From DATKWV01 sp035529405 (GTDB lineage: Bacteria; Planctomycetota; Phycisphaerae; Sedimentisphaerales; Anaerobacaceae), in NCBI GenBank assembly GCA_035529405.1, contig DATKWV010000060.1, forward strand, positions 1-17,082: a stretch of 17,082 nt of DNA, written 5' to 3'. Every line of letters begins with the position of its first letter. Within the stretch, counting starts at the first letter, position 1. The notes below the pieces were generated by a model. That model was given only the letters and a program-made list of their open reading frames with translations, was not told where the DNA came from and ran no database searches. Below, one piece after another: positions 1-7,712 of this stretch. The translations under genes and the position numbers were made by a program.

Positions 1-1533
1 AACATCGCGGTAAACATCCCCGCCTGGGAACCGCAGCTTTGCATTCAATGCGGAAGATGCTCATTAGTCTGTCCCCACGCCGCCATTAGAACGAAAATCT
101 ACGACAAAAAATATCTCGACAATGCCCCCCAAACGTACAAAAGCTGCGACGCTAAAGGCAAGGAGTTTGCCGGTATGGCCTTTACCGTCCAGGTTGCCCC
201 TGAAGACTGCACAGGCTGCGGCGCATGTGTAATAGGCTGCCCCGCAGAAGAAAAAGACGCCGACAAAAAGCCTACCGGCAAAAAAGCCATCAATATGGTC
301 CCGCAGCAGCTCCTGCGAAAATCCGAACGCGAAAATTATGCTTACTTTTTGTCGATTCCCAACACCGACCCCGCCCTTTTCAAACCCGACACCGTCAAGG
401 GCAGCCAGCTAATCGAGCCTTTGTTCGAGTATTCGGGCGCATGCGCAGGCTGCGGTGAGACCGCCTATGTAAAACTGCTCACGCAGTTGTTCGGCGACCG
501 CGCGTTTATCGGAAATGCAACCGGCTGCTCTTCCATCTACGGCGGCAACCTGCCGACCACTCCATATACGAAAAACACCGCCGGCCGAGGACCTACCTGG
601 AGTAACAGCCTCTTTGAGGATTGCGCCGAATTTGCCATGGGAATGCGCCTTACAATCAACAGGTTCAAACAAAACGCCCTGGAACTGCTTGCGGCAATTG
701 CCAAAACAGGCTGTATCGAATCGGCCTTGGCCGAAGAGATAAAAAATGCCGCCGTGGCAAACTCACCGGCAACGCAGGATATCGAACAGCAGCGTGTACG
801 CATAGAAAAACTCAGGCAGTTATGTCAAAAGTCCAAATGTCCCGAGTGTGACCGCTTGTTGAGCATAGCCGATTATCTCGTTCGCAAATCGGTTTGGGCA
901 CTCGGCGGTGACGGCTGGGCGTATGACATCGGGTACGGCGGTCTTGACCATGTGCTGGCCAGCGGCGCCGAAGTCAACGCCCTCGTGCTTGATACCGAGG
1001 TGTACTCCAATACGGGCGGGCAGATGTCAAAGTCCACTCCGCGCGGCGCGGTGGCAAAATTCGCCGCCGCCGGCAAACCTATGGCCAAAAAGGACCTCGG
1101 CATGCTGGCTATGACCTACGGCAGCATATACGTGGCCAAAGTCGCACTCGGCGCAAACCCAAACCAGACCGTCAAGGCCTTTGTCGAAGCCGAGGCATAT
1201 CCCGGCCCGTCGCTGATTATCGCCTATGCTCACTGTATCGCCCACGGCATCGATATGACCAGAGGTTACGAGGAACAGAAAAAGGCTGTCGAAAGCGGAC
1301 ATTGGCCTTTATACCGCTTTGACCCACGGCTCATACAGCAGGGCAAGAATCCCCTGCAGCTCGACTCCAAACCGCCGACAATCGGCCTTGAGGATTATAT
1401 TTACGGTGAAAACCGCTATCGTGTCCTGCAAAAGTCAAATCCGCAAATCGCAGCCGAATTGCTCAAGCTGGCCAAGGAAGACACTGCCAGAAGATTTGCT
1501 ATTATGGAGCAGTTGGCTGCACTGCGGTTCTGA
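1..1533 (+). CDS. nifJ: Pyruvate:ferredoxin (flavodoxin) oxidoreductase, C-terminal part (5' end outside window)
   Basis: The reading frame is open from base 1, so this is the last 510 residues of a family usually near 1190. Known role: cytoplasmic, CoA-dependent oxidative decarboxylation of pyruvate to acetyl-CoA with electrons passed to ferredoxin or flavodoxin. Seen in order (fragment numbering): a 2x[4Fe-4S] ferredoxin domain with Cys14/17/20/24 and Cys70/73/76/80; the CAGCGE motif (Cys148/151) and Cys412 in YAHC, which fit ligands of the TPP-proximal cluster; and the TPP-binding core GGDGWAYDIGYGG (from 302) through EVYSNTGGQ (333-341). An ATG at 175 lies inside the ferredoxin domain and is not the start. 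The linker before the TPP core carries three extra cysteines (275, 280, 283). The gene implies anaerobic or fermentative metabolism. A lipoprotein gene follows after 54 bases. Confidence 0.97.
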   Translation, partial: NIAVNIPAWEPQLCIQCGRCSLVCPHAAIRTKIYDKKYLDNAPQTYKSCDAKGKEFAGMAFTVQVAPEDCTGCGACVIGCPAEEKDADKKPTGKKAINMVPQQLLRKSERENYAYFLSIPNTDPALFKPDTVKGSQLIEPLFEYSGACAGCGETAYVKLLTQLFGDRAFIGNATGCSSIYGGNLPTTPYTKNTAGRGPTWSNSLFEDCAEFAMGMRLTINRFKQNALELLAAIAKTGCIESALAEEIKNAAVANSPATQDIEQQRVRIEKLRQLCQKSKCPECDRLLSIADYLVRKSVWALGGDGWAYDIGYGGLDHVLASGAEVNALVLDTEVYSNTGGQMSKSTPRGAVAKFAAAGKPMAKKDLGMLAMTYGSIYVAKVALGANPNQTVKAFVEAEAYPGPSLIIAYAHCIAHGIDMTRGYEEQKKAVESGHWPLYRFDPRLIQQGKNPLQLDSKPPTIGLEDYIYGENRYRVLQKSNPQIAAELLKLAKEDTARRFAIMEQLAALRF

Positions 1534-1576
1534 AACTGAAGGTTCGTTGGTTAATACTTAAGCTAATATTTTCTGC

Positions 1577-1583
1577 AGAGGAG
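1577..1583 (+). promoter_or_regulatory. Ribosome binding site AGAGGAG for the lipoprotein gene
   Basis: AGAGGAG lies 4 bases before the ATG at 1588 and 7 bases before the in-frame ATG at 1591. The longer spacing is the more usual one, so translation may begin at the second ATG. The product would differ by one residue. Confidence 0.7.
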
Positions 1584-1587
1584 TAAA

Positions 1588-2400
1588 ATGATGAAATGGT
1601 TGTTGACTATGTCGTTTATGGCCGGAATCGCGCTTTGCGCTACAACCGGGTGTCAGCCGACTGTCGAAAAACCTCTTGTACTCGGGCCGCCTGATGCTGA
1701 TATTATCGACCAGGCACCGCCATATATCACCCAGGCCGCCGAAGCTGCGGGCGGATGGCAGGCCTGGACAAAAATCCAGCAGCTTTGCTGCCGCAGCGTT
1801 GTCACTTTCTACAATCCGGACGGCAGCTTCTACCTCACACAGCAATGTCACCAGATGCAGCCGTGGCTTAATTCCATCACCATCGAGAGCCTGGAACCTC
1901 AGGGCAAATTCGTTTGTCGGCTGTCCGAAGGTCAATTCACCACAGTGCAGTCACCCGGCAACAGTGAAGTTTTCTGCGGCGAAGTAAGCGTAAGCTGCTG
2001 TGCACAGGCTGTCCTTGAGACTGTCACCGCCCCGGCGCGGTTTCTCGACAGCCGGGCCGTCTTCACAAAAAGCACCGACCCGGTCAAAATAGAAGGTTTG
2101 TGGTACTATCCGATTGAAAAAGCACCCGCCGCGCAACACGATGCCGATACGCAGAAAGTTATCTTTTACCAGAACACCGACACTTCTGCAGTTGATATCG
2201 TTTCTTTCGTTGCTGATGACAAGCATCCCGGTTATTTGCCCGTCATCGTCCGAGCTTATGATTACCGGCAAATCCAGGACCGGCAGGTAATGCTGCCGGG
2301 GCGCCTGGAAATATTCAGAACCGACGCCTGGGGTCAGCCCGGCCGGCGACTGGTTAAAATCGACTTTGAAACCTGGTCGGTTAAACAATACGGCCCGTAA
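1588..2400 (+). CDS. Cysteine-rich putative lipoprotein of unknown function
   Basis: I do not recognise a named family for this 270-residue protein. The N-terminus has a short charged start, a hydrophobic stretch (about residues 4-18) and a lipobox-like ATTGC with Cys22, followed by a Gln/Pro-rich mature start, so it is probably a lipoprotein on the periplasmic side. Residues 53-66, with the run AAGGWQAWTKIQ, resemble the opening of LolA/LppX-like lipid-carrier folds, which suggests but does not show such a fold. Seven further cysteines, including two CC pairs, are packed into residues 67-138 (67, 68, 87, 110, 130, 137, 138); the rest of the mature protein has none. The C-terminal half is beta-like and ends in FETWSVKQYGP. 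It sits between nifJ and the URO-D-like gene, 17 bases before the latter, so the three are probably co-transcribed. Confidence 0.85.
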   Translation: MMKWLLTMSFMAGIALCATTGCQPTVEKPLVLGPPDADIIDQAPPYITQAAEAAGGWQAWTKIQQLCCRSVVTFYNPDGSFYLTQQCHQMQPWLNSITIESLEPQGKFVCRLSEGQFTTVQSPGNSEVFCGEVSVSCCAQAVLETVTAPARFLDSRAVFTKSTDPVKIEGLWYYPIEKAPAAQHDADTQKVIFYQNTDTSAVDIVSFVADDKHPGYLPVIVRAYDYRQIQDRQVMLPGRLEIFRTDAWGQPGRRLVKIDFETWSVKQYGP

Positions 2401-2417
2401 AGACAAGGGATCCGCAC

Positions 2418-3503
2418 GTGGCATTACTGGACCGGAAAATTCAGCCGGATGTCAACGCACTCTTGAAAGTCATCCGGCGTACTGAAATGCCCGAAAGGGT
2501 CCATCACATCGAACTTTTTCTCGATGAAGAAATAAAACAGCAGCTCTGCCGCCGCTTCGACCTTGACAAACAGGTGCCCGCAGACAGCCCGTATCCGCAG
2601 CTGCACCGTGACATTGTTCTTCACAGTTTCCTCGGCTACGATATATTTTGTGTTCCGCTTGCTGCAACAGCCTTTGCCATAAAAACAATACCAGCCGCCG
2701 ACACCACCGCCCTTGCAGACCAGAAACGCAGCGCCCGTGAGTGGTTCGACGAGCATACCGGCCCCATTCAGTCCTGGGAAGACTTCGAAAAATACCCCTG
2801 GCCCAATGTCAATGACATCGACCTGCGGCCTTTCGAATGGCTTGATAAGCATCTGCCGCCCAATATGGGCTGTTACGACCTTACCGCGCACATACTCGAA
2901 ATGGCGACCTGGCTTTTGGGTTACGAAACGCTCTGCCTGAAAACATACGACCAGCCCGACCTCGTGAACGCCATATTTGAAAAGGTAGGAAACTTCTACA
3001 TCGAATATACACGCACGCTGTGTGACTTCTGCTGCGTAAAAGTAATATGGGGTTCCGACGATATGGGCTTTCGCACCGGAACACTGGTGTCCCCTCAGTT
3101 TCTGCGGGACACCGTTCTGCCCTGGCACAGGCGATGCGCCCGAATCGCCCACGCAAACAACAGGCCCTATCTGCTTCATGCCTGCGGACAACTTGCCGAT
3201 ATTACGGATGATTTAATCGACTATGTCGGCGTCGATGCCAGGCACTCTTACGAAGATGCCATTATGCCTGTCACCGAGGCAAAAAAGCTTTACGGGCACA
3301 GAATGGCAATTCTGGGCGGAATCGATATGGACTTTCTTTGCCGGGCCGACGAACACCGGATTCGCAAACGTGTCACGGACACTTTGAACATCTGCTCGGC
3401 CAACGGCGGCTATTGCCTCGGAACCGGCAATACGGTTGCAAACTATGTACCCGTCGAAAACTACCTCGTAATGCTCGACGAAGGTCGGCGGTTCCTGCTT
3501 TAA
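2418..3503 (+). CDS. Uroporphyrinogen decarboxylase (URO-D) superfamily protein, methyltransferase-like
   Basis: This 361-residue protein starts at GTG 2418, with AAGGGA seven bases upstream and no better upstream start. The second half is typical of the URO-D superfamily: VIWGSDDMG, a conserved LLHACGQ segment, a VDARHSYED segment, LGGIDMDF and YCLGTGN. His254, Cys256 and Cys333 give the His-x-Cys...Cys arrangement that binds zinc in the cobalamin-linked methyltransferases MtaA and CmuA. The N-terminal RQAGRY-type substrate motif of true HemE is absent, so haem synthesis is unlikely. A methyl-transfer or demethylation role on a corrinoid protein is inferred; no corrinoid protein lies in the window. 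Such divergent URO-D proteins are common in planctomycetes and their substrates are mostly unknown. It is the last gene of the nifJ-lipoprotein run. Confidence 0.88.
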   Translation: MALLDRKIQPDVNALLKVIRRTEMPERVHHIELFLDEEIKQQLCRRFDLDKQVPADSPYPQLHRDIVLHSFLGYDIFCVPLAATAFAIKTIPAADTTALADQKRSAREWFDEHTGPIQSWEDFEKYPWPNVNDIDLRPFEWLDKHLPPNMGCYDLTAHILEMATWLLGYETLCLKTYDQPDLVNAIFEKVGNFYIEYTRTLCDFCCVKVIWGSDDMGFRTGTLVSPQFLRDTVLPWHRRCARIAHANNRPYLLHACGQLADITDDLIDYVGVDARHSYEDAIMPVTEAKKLYGHRMAILGGIDMDFLCRADEHRIRKRVTDTLNICSANGGYCLGTGNTVANYVPVENYLVMLDEGRRFLL

Positions 3504-4047
3504 CACTTCCTGTCAACGGACCGATAAAAAAAATAACCAGCCTTTTCTTCGACCACAGCGATTATAACCGCTGCAGCGAAGTTATTCCGCCTGCCGCCGC
3601 GATTCAAGATGTACGCGCCTTGTTCGCGATGGCGCTGTCTTTTTTACATTTTTTTTACATCCGTCTTTTTTTTCTTCCGCCCGACCTTCTTTATCCATCC
3701 TGGTACCGCAGTGATTATCGGCCCTGAACAGCAGTACTTTCCCTGAACAAAGCCCCCGCTGGCAGAGTATAGTAAAAACATGGAGCCAATTCCGAAAAAC
3801 CCGAAGTGCTCTCTGATTATATAGCAAGCCCTGTTAAATTTTCTAAGCTTTGTATTTACAAGATGTTACGAACCGAAAAGTGCGCATGCAACCCTGCAGC
3901 CAATCCGAATGTGCTGACTGAACAGAACGCATTTTTCAGACTAAAAAAATTAAGACCTTGTGTTTTTATGCCCTGAATAACAGTGCCTAAATAAGGTTAA
4001 GCAAAAGACCCGTTGAACCGATAATTTTCAGGTAGAACCGTATTCCG
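3504..4047. other. Gene-free stretch between the nifJ run and the polysaccharide operon
   Basis: About 540 bases with no convincing coding region. Near the start is a short hairpin, CAGCG (3556-3560) and CGCTG (3569-3573) around an 8-base A/T loop, then the terminator-like hairpin at 3615-3645. The right half is more A/T-rich and probably holds the promoter and leader of the Wza-like gene. A GATAAT at 4020-4025 could be a -10 box, but the matching -35 is poor. TTGTATTTACAA (3850-3861) is a small palindrome. GAACCG occurs three times (3870, 4015, 4035), the last two 20 bases apart. An 81-residue minus-strand open frame here (3582-3827) looks non-coding. I recognise no riboswitch class. Confidence 0.6.
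3615..3645 (+). terminator. Probable rho-independent terminator after the URO-D-like gene
   Basis: GCGCC (3615-3619) pairs with GGCGC (3631-3635) across an 11-base loop, followed at once by a T-rich tract (TGTCTTTTTT) and a second T run. The stem is only five pairs and an alternative CGCG/CGCG pairing is possible, so strength is uncertain. Its place about 110 bases after the stop codon fits the end of the nifJ run. Confidence 0.5.
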
Positions 4048-5865
4048 ATGATTCGCGGCTTTGTAAGGATTACGAGCGTTGTAACTTTTAATGAAAATGA
4101 TGCCGAACGCCGGCCCATCTGCTCAAGGCGTTCGAATTGGTTTTTGGGGTGCACCCGCGTTATGAAGGCGTTTAGAAATTTTCTTTACGATAGTGCCGCA
4201 GACAGCAACCTTGGCCGTGCCTGGCATACATCCGAACTTTACCTCGCGGCAGCAGCCGTTGGAAAGATTTCGTCTGTTAATACCGTAAAGCTTACCCTGG
4301 TATTGCTTTCGATAATATGGTCGGCCGGCTGCGGCAACAAATTCTTTGACCCGACACAGATTGGCAGGTTCAGACCCGTACCTGCGGAAAGTGTCATACT
4401 CGATACGCTCGGTGTGGCCGAGGAAGAGCCGCCCACGTGGGAAGGCGCCGAACCGCCGCGACCCGTGGACATCATGGTGTTCAATACCGATTATGTCTTC
4501 GGTCCGGGCGACGTGGTAAGAATATCCATTTTCGAACTGCTTCAGGAAGGACGGGCCTTCGAAAATGATTACTTTGTCACCGAAACAGGTAAAATATCCA
4601 TTCCCGAGGTCGGTACAGTTGAAGCCGCCGGCTTGACCGAATCCCAACTCGAGGAAGAAATAAGACAAATACTCTCCCCCGGCATATTAAAGGAACCGTC
4701 GGTTAGCGTTATCTTGCGAGGCTCCCAGCAACGCGCCTTTTCCATATTGGGCGACGGCATCCCCAAACCCGCAAGGTACTCCATCCCTCGCTATGATTAC
4801 CGGCTCACCGACGCCCTGGCTACTGCCGGCGGTATAAGCCAGTTTAACACAAGTTACATTTATGTCTCGCGTCCCATCACAGGCCGTGAGCCTGTAACCG
4901 GCCCGGCGATGCCGCCAAGTGCCGAACCCCGGCAACTGACCGAGCCCGGAGAAAATATGCTGGAGATAATAGCTCCCTACACCCAGCGGCCGTCCAGCCC
5001 AAGTCAATTGGTCATAACAGGCGCCGAAATGGCAACCAGCAATGAACTCAAAGAACTGGCTTTGCCCGAAGGCTTCGACCATACGACCGGTCAGGACAGC
5101 CGGCCTTTATATAAAACCGCTTCTTCAGCTCAGGCGTTTGCAGAACCACCTGCCAGAGAGACCATCGATAAGCCCATAAACGACCAGGGCCGTATCGAGT
5201 GGGTTTTTCAGGATGGCAGATGGATTCCCGTACAGGTCTCTGCCCCGCAGGCACCCCCGGGTCCGCCCGCTGGGGATAAATTCCGGCTGCCCGAGGACCA
5301 AATACCTCCTGGCCCCTTAAAGCAGAAAATACCCGAACAATTCGACTGGGAACAGGTTCAGACCGCGGGAGTACAAGCACGCGTTATTGAAATACCCGCC
5401 GACAGTCTTCTCGGCGGCGACCCCCGCTATAATATCATCATAAGGCCCGGCGATACCATCCACGTACCTGTTGATATTATCGGTGAATTCTGTATCATGG
5501 GCAATGTCAACCGCCAGGGATATATCCCCTTAACCGGAAGGCCGATGACTTTGAAGATGTCCATAGCCGCCGCCGGAGGCTTAGGACCCTTAGCCTGGCC
5601 CAAAAGCTGCGAGGTCGTCAGAAGAATCGGCAAAAACAGGGAAGAAACCGTTATGGTGGATTTGGAAAGGATTGCCAGCGGCCAGCAGCCCGATTTCTAT
5701 ATCAAGCCCAATGATTTGATTAACGTCGGAACGCATTATACGGCCAGGTGGCGGGCGGTTTTGAGAAATTCCTTCAGGGCCACCTACGGGTTTGGCTTTA
5801 TTTATGACCGTAACTTTGCAGACAGAGACTATTACACCAGCAGGCCTATACCTGATTGGTTCTGA
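4048..5865 (+). CDS. Wza-like polysaccharide export lipoprotein (Poly_export/SLBB)
   Basis: Known role of the family: an outer-membrane-associated channel that works with a Wzc-type co-polymerase to export capsule or exopolysaccharide. Seen: a hydrophobic stretch (about 80-92) ending in lipobox SAGC with Cys95; a Poly_export domain opening with DYVFGPGDVVRISIFE (148-163); a first SLBB-like segment with ALATAGGISQF (to about 275); a proline-rich, low-complexity insert (about 277-448); and a second domain with IIIRPGDTIHVP, FCIMGNVNRQGYIPL and IKPNDLINVG (463-561). Start choice is uncertain. The longest frame begins at 4048, but that puts 94 residues before the lipidated Cys. The ATG at 4162 (residue 39) is an alternative; even this leaves a long n-region, and neither has a clear Shine-Dalgarno. 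Residues 1-38 are Arg-rich and look non-coding. It is the first gene of the polysaccharide operon. Confidence 0.9.
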   Translation: MIRGFVRITSVVTFNENDAERRPICSRRSNWFLGCTRVMKAFRNFLYDSAADSNLGRAWHTSELYLAAAAVGKISSVNTVKLTLVLLSIIWSAGCGNKFFDPTQIGRFRPVPAESVILDTLGVAEEEPPTWEGAEPPRPVDIMVFNTDYVFGPGDVVRISIFELLQEGRAFENDYFVTETGKISIPEVGTVEAAGLTESQLEEEIRQILSPGILKEPSVSVILRGSQQRAFSILGDGIPKPARYSIPRYDYRLTDALATAGGISQFNTSYIYVSRPITGREPVTGPAMPPSAEPRQLTEPGENMLEIIAPYTQRPSSPSQLVITGAEMATSNELKELALPEGFDHTTGQDSRPLYKTASSAQAFAEPPARETIDKPINDQGRIEWVFQDGRWIPVQVSAPQAPPGPPAGDKFRLPEDQIPPGPLKQKIPEQFDWEQVQTAGVQARVIEIPADSLLGGDPRYNIIIRPGDTIHVPVDIIGEFCIMGNVNRQGYIPLTGRPMTLKMSIAAAGGLGPLAWPKSCEVVRRIGKNREETVMVDLERIASGQQPDFYIKPNDLINVGTHYTARWRAVLRNSFRATYGFGFIYDRNFADRDYYTSRPIPDWF

Positions 5866-5876
5866 GAGGCTTGCTT

Positions 5877-5920
5877 GCTCTATGTTTGTGGTTACGCAAT
5901 GTATAATACCAAACATAAGC
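5877..5920 (+). promoter_or_regulatory. Inverted repeat enclosing a TATAAT box, upstream of the exosortase gene
   Basis: GCT-c-TATGTTTG (5877-5888) is matched by CAAACATA-AGC (5910-5920), an 11-pair stem with one bulged C around a 21-base centre. The centre contains a perfect TATAAT at 5902-5907, ending 26 bases before the exosortase ATG at 5934. No good -35 hexamer is seen at 16-18 bases spacing. It could be an internal promoter with an operator-like repeat, or an RNA hairpin tuning expression between the export and exosortase genes. There is no T-tract, so it is not an intrinsic terminator. Confidence 0.4.
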
Positions 5921-5933
5921 TAAGAGATGCCAG

Positions 5934-6893
5934 ATGTCCTTCGACAGACCTGATATTACATACGATTCAAACCAAAAGAATACCTGGTCCGAACTGGGCC
6001 TGCACAACTATATCAAAATCCTTGTAATTGCCGGCTTGTTCTGCTGTCTTTTCAGACATGAAATCCAGCCAATCGTGCGACAATGGTTCACCGACCCGGG
6101 CTGGTCCCACGGCCTGTTAATACCTTTCTTCAGTCTGTATCTTCTTAACCGCAATAAGACCGACATCCTGAATTTGAAGACAAGGCCCAATTTTCTCGGT
6201 TTGTTCTGTATTCTCGCTGTGCTTTTATTTTACGTTCTGAACATAGTGCATTTCCAGTACGGTTATTTTCGACCGCTGGCTGTCATAGCGTGCCTTGGGG
6301 CAATCATTCTGTTCCTGGGCGGCTGGCCCCTGGTTAAATTCACCTGGCTTCCGGTATGCTTTCTGGTGTTCGCCGTACCGTTGCCTCCGACGTATTATGT
6401 AAAACTAACCACGCCTATGCGCCACATTGCCGCCACGGTGGCAAGCGTGCTGCTGAACATGGTCAAAGGCATGGAAGCCACCGCACACGGCGTTGTTATA
6501 GATGTAATTTACAAGGGAAAGCCGCTGGAGCCTTCGCTTGATGTCGCCGAGGCCTGCAGCGGGATGCGCCTGCTTATGGCTTTCGTGGCCCTGGGAGTTG
6601 CAATGGCGTATCTGCACTACAGGCCTGTATGGCAAAGAATACTCCTGTTGGCATCTACCATACCCATTGCAATTTTTTGTAATATCGTCAGGGTTACCGT
6701 CACCGGGTTTATTTACGTACTGGTCGAGCCGAAATACGCCCAGGGCATCTATCACGACCTGCTGGGTCTGGCCATGCTGCCGCTGGCATTCGGACTGTAC
6801 GGGTTTCTCGGCTGGTTTATGTCGGGCCTGCTGGTGGAAGAAACTGCAGCACCGGCCTCAGAACAGATTATCGTCAGCAAAAGGCAAAAATAA
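5934..6893 (+). CDS. Exosortase (EpsH/XrtA-type family)
   Basis: A 319-residue inner-membrane protein with about eight hydrophobic segments from residue 28 to 300. Known role of the family: a cysteine transpeptidase-like enzyme that recognises C-terminal PEP-CTERM-type sorting signals on secreted proteins and processes them, usually in organisms that make exopolysaccharide. The catalytic set is intact: Cys208 in EACSGMR, Arg253 in FCNIVRVT and His274 in IYHDLLG. The early WSHGLLIPFFSLYLL segment (57-71) is also characteristic. There is no C-terminal EpsI fusion; the EpsI-like protein is the next gene, 9 bases on. The ATG at 5934 has only a weak AGAGA upstream, and the gap before it holds an inverted repeat with a TATAAT. 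The subtype and cognate sorting motif cannot be named from sequence alone. Confidence 0.96.
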   Translation: MSFDRPDITYDSNQKNTWSELGLHNYIKILVIAGLFCCLFRHEIQPIVRQWFTDPGWSHGLLIPFFSLYLLNRNKTDILNLKTRPNFLGLFCILAVLLFYVLNIVHFQYGYFRPLAVIACLGAIILFLGGWPLVKFTWLPVCFLVFAVPLPPTYYVKLTTPMRHIAATVASVLLNMVKGMEATAHGVVIDVIYKGKPLEPSLDVAEACSGMRLLMAFVALGVAMAYLHYRPVWQRILLLASTIPIAIFCNIVRVTVTGFIYVLVEPKYAQGIYHDLLGLAMLPLAFGLYGFLGWFMSGLLVEETAAPASEQIIVSKRQK

Positions 6894-6902
6894 ACACCGA
6901 AT

Positions 6903-7652
6903 ATGAAAAACAATATATACAAAATCTATCTGCAGCCGGCCTTTCTGATATGCACCGTCCTTTTGGCTGCAGCGACCATAGGCATGTCACTGGCGATAGA
7001 ACGTTTCCAGCTGTACCTGAAAAAAGAACCAATACCTCTTAAGAAACCTTTGGACGACCTGGCCGAGAACGACCTGAGGCCCTACGAAATCACAGCAACA
7101 AGACAAATTGAAAACAAGGAAGTTATTAAAACACTCGGTACCGAAGATTACATACAATGGCTGCTGGCCGATTCTGATGTGCCTGCTGATAACCCGGCGG
7201 GGCGATGCCTTCTGGTTATCACTTATTACAAACTGCCGGACATAGTGCCGCATGTCCCGGACGAATGTTACGTCGGCGGCGGCTATCAGACATTAACATC
7301 CGAGCCTGTTGCCCTGCATATAAACAGCAACGGATTTAATAAAATCATCCCCGCGCAATATGTGCTCTTCGGCAATACGGACACCGAACAATGGCTTACC
7401 AGCAGAGAATTTCCCGTCTTATACTTCTTCAGGGTCAACGGCGTGTATGTCAACGGCAGGCAGCAGGCCCGAAAAACACTGAACAAGAACCTTTTTTACA
7501 AACATTCGTACTTTTCAAAGGTTGAGTTGTCGTTTGCCCAATCTGCTGTTGCGCCGACCAAACAGCAGGCCCTGGCGGCAAGCGAAAAGCTCTTAACGGT
7601 GCTGTTGCCTGTCCTGGAGGAAAAACACTGGCCCGACTGGAAGAAAAAATAG
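6903..7652 (+). CDS. EpsI-like exosortase-associated protein (DUF3485)
   Basis: A 249-residue protein with one N-terminal membrane segment (about 11-31, with flanking Lys) and an otherwise soluble, presumably periplasmic, domain. The HVPDECYVGGGY run (117-128) matches the conserved HxPxxC...GxG signature of EpsI proteins, with Cys122 in the signature position. EpsI proteins accompany or are fused to exosortases in polysaccharide loci; their biochemical role is unsettled. The tail (VYVNGRQQARKTL onward) also fits the family. The start lies 9 bases after the exosortase stop with no clear Shine-Dalgarno, which suggests translational coupling. The Lys-rich C-terminus ends just before a T8 run. 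Confidence 0.88.
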   Translation: MKNNIYKIYLQPAFLICTVLLAAATIGMSLAIERFQLYLKKEPIPLKKPLDDLAENDLRPYEITATRQIENKEVIKTLGTEDYIQWLLADSDVPADNPAGRCLLVITYYKLPDIVPHVPDECYVGGGYQTLTSEPVALHINSNGFNKIIPAQYVLFGNTDTEQWLTSREFPVLYFFRVNGVYVNGRQQARKTLNKNLFYKHSYFSKVELSFAQSAVAPTKQQALAASEKLLTVLLPVLEEKHWPDWKKK

Positions 7653-7712
7653 TTTTTTTTAGCTGTCACTATGGACTGTCAAATACGGTAAAAAGCACGT
7701 GAGGTTACATTT

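Noticed and set aside
175..1533. Treating the ATG at 175 as the start of a separate short oxidoreductase gene
   Set aside because: The same frame is open to base 1 and encodes the first [4Fe-4S] cluster motif upstream, so the ATG is internal to nifJ.
2424..3191. Long minus-strand open frame (255 codons) opposite the URO-D-like gene
   Set aside because: It lies fully antisense to a gene with clear family motifs, its translation has no recognisable domain, and its length is explained by codon bias of the plus-strand gene.
3582..3827. 81-codon minus-strand open frame in the gap after the URO-D-like gene
   Set aside because: Composition is Arg/Lys/Cys-rich and random-looking, no Shine-Dalgarno precedes it, and it covers the terminator-like hairpin.
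3950..4047. Possible c-di-GMP-type or other riboswitch in the leader of the polysaccharide operon
   Set aside because: A small bulged GGTTAA/TTgAACC hairpin around GCAAAAGACCCG is present, but the conserved core of a known riboswitch class is not recognisable.
5760..5865. PEP-CTERM-like sorting tail at the end of the Wza-like protein
   Set aside because: The C-terminus ends in a Tyr/Asp/Arg-rich stretch with no hydrophobic helix and no terminal basic cluster.
7644..7660. A6-TAG-T8 run after the EpsI-like gene as a terminator
   Set aside because: The only possible stem is A:T pairs with a three-base loop and no G/C core; it is more likely a chance run at the stop codon.
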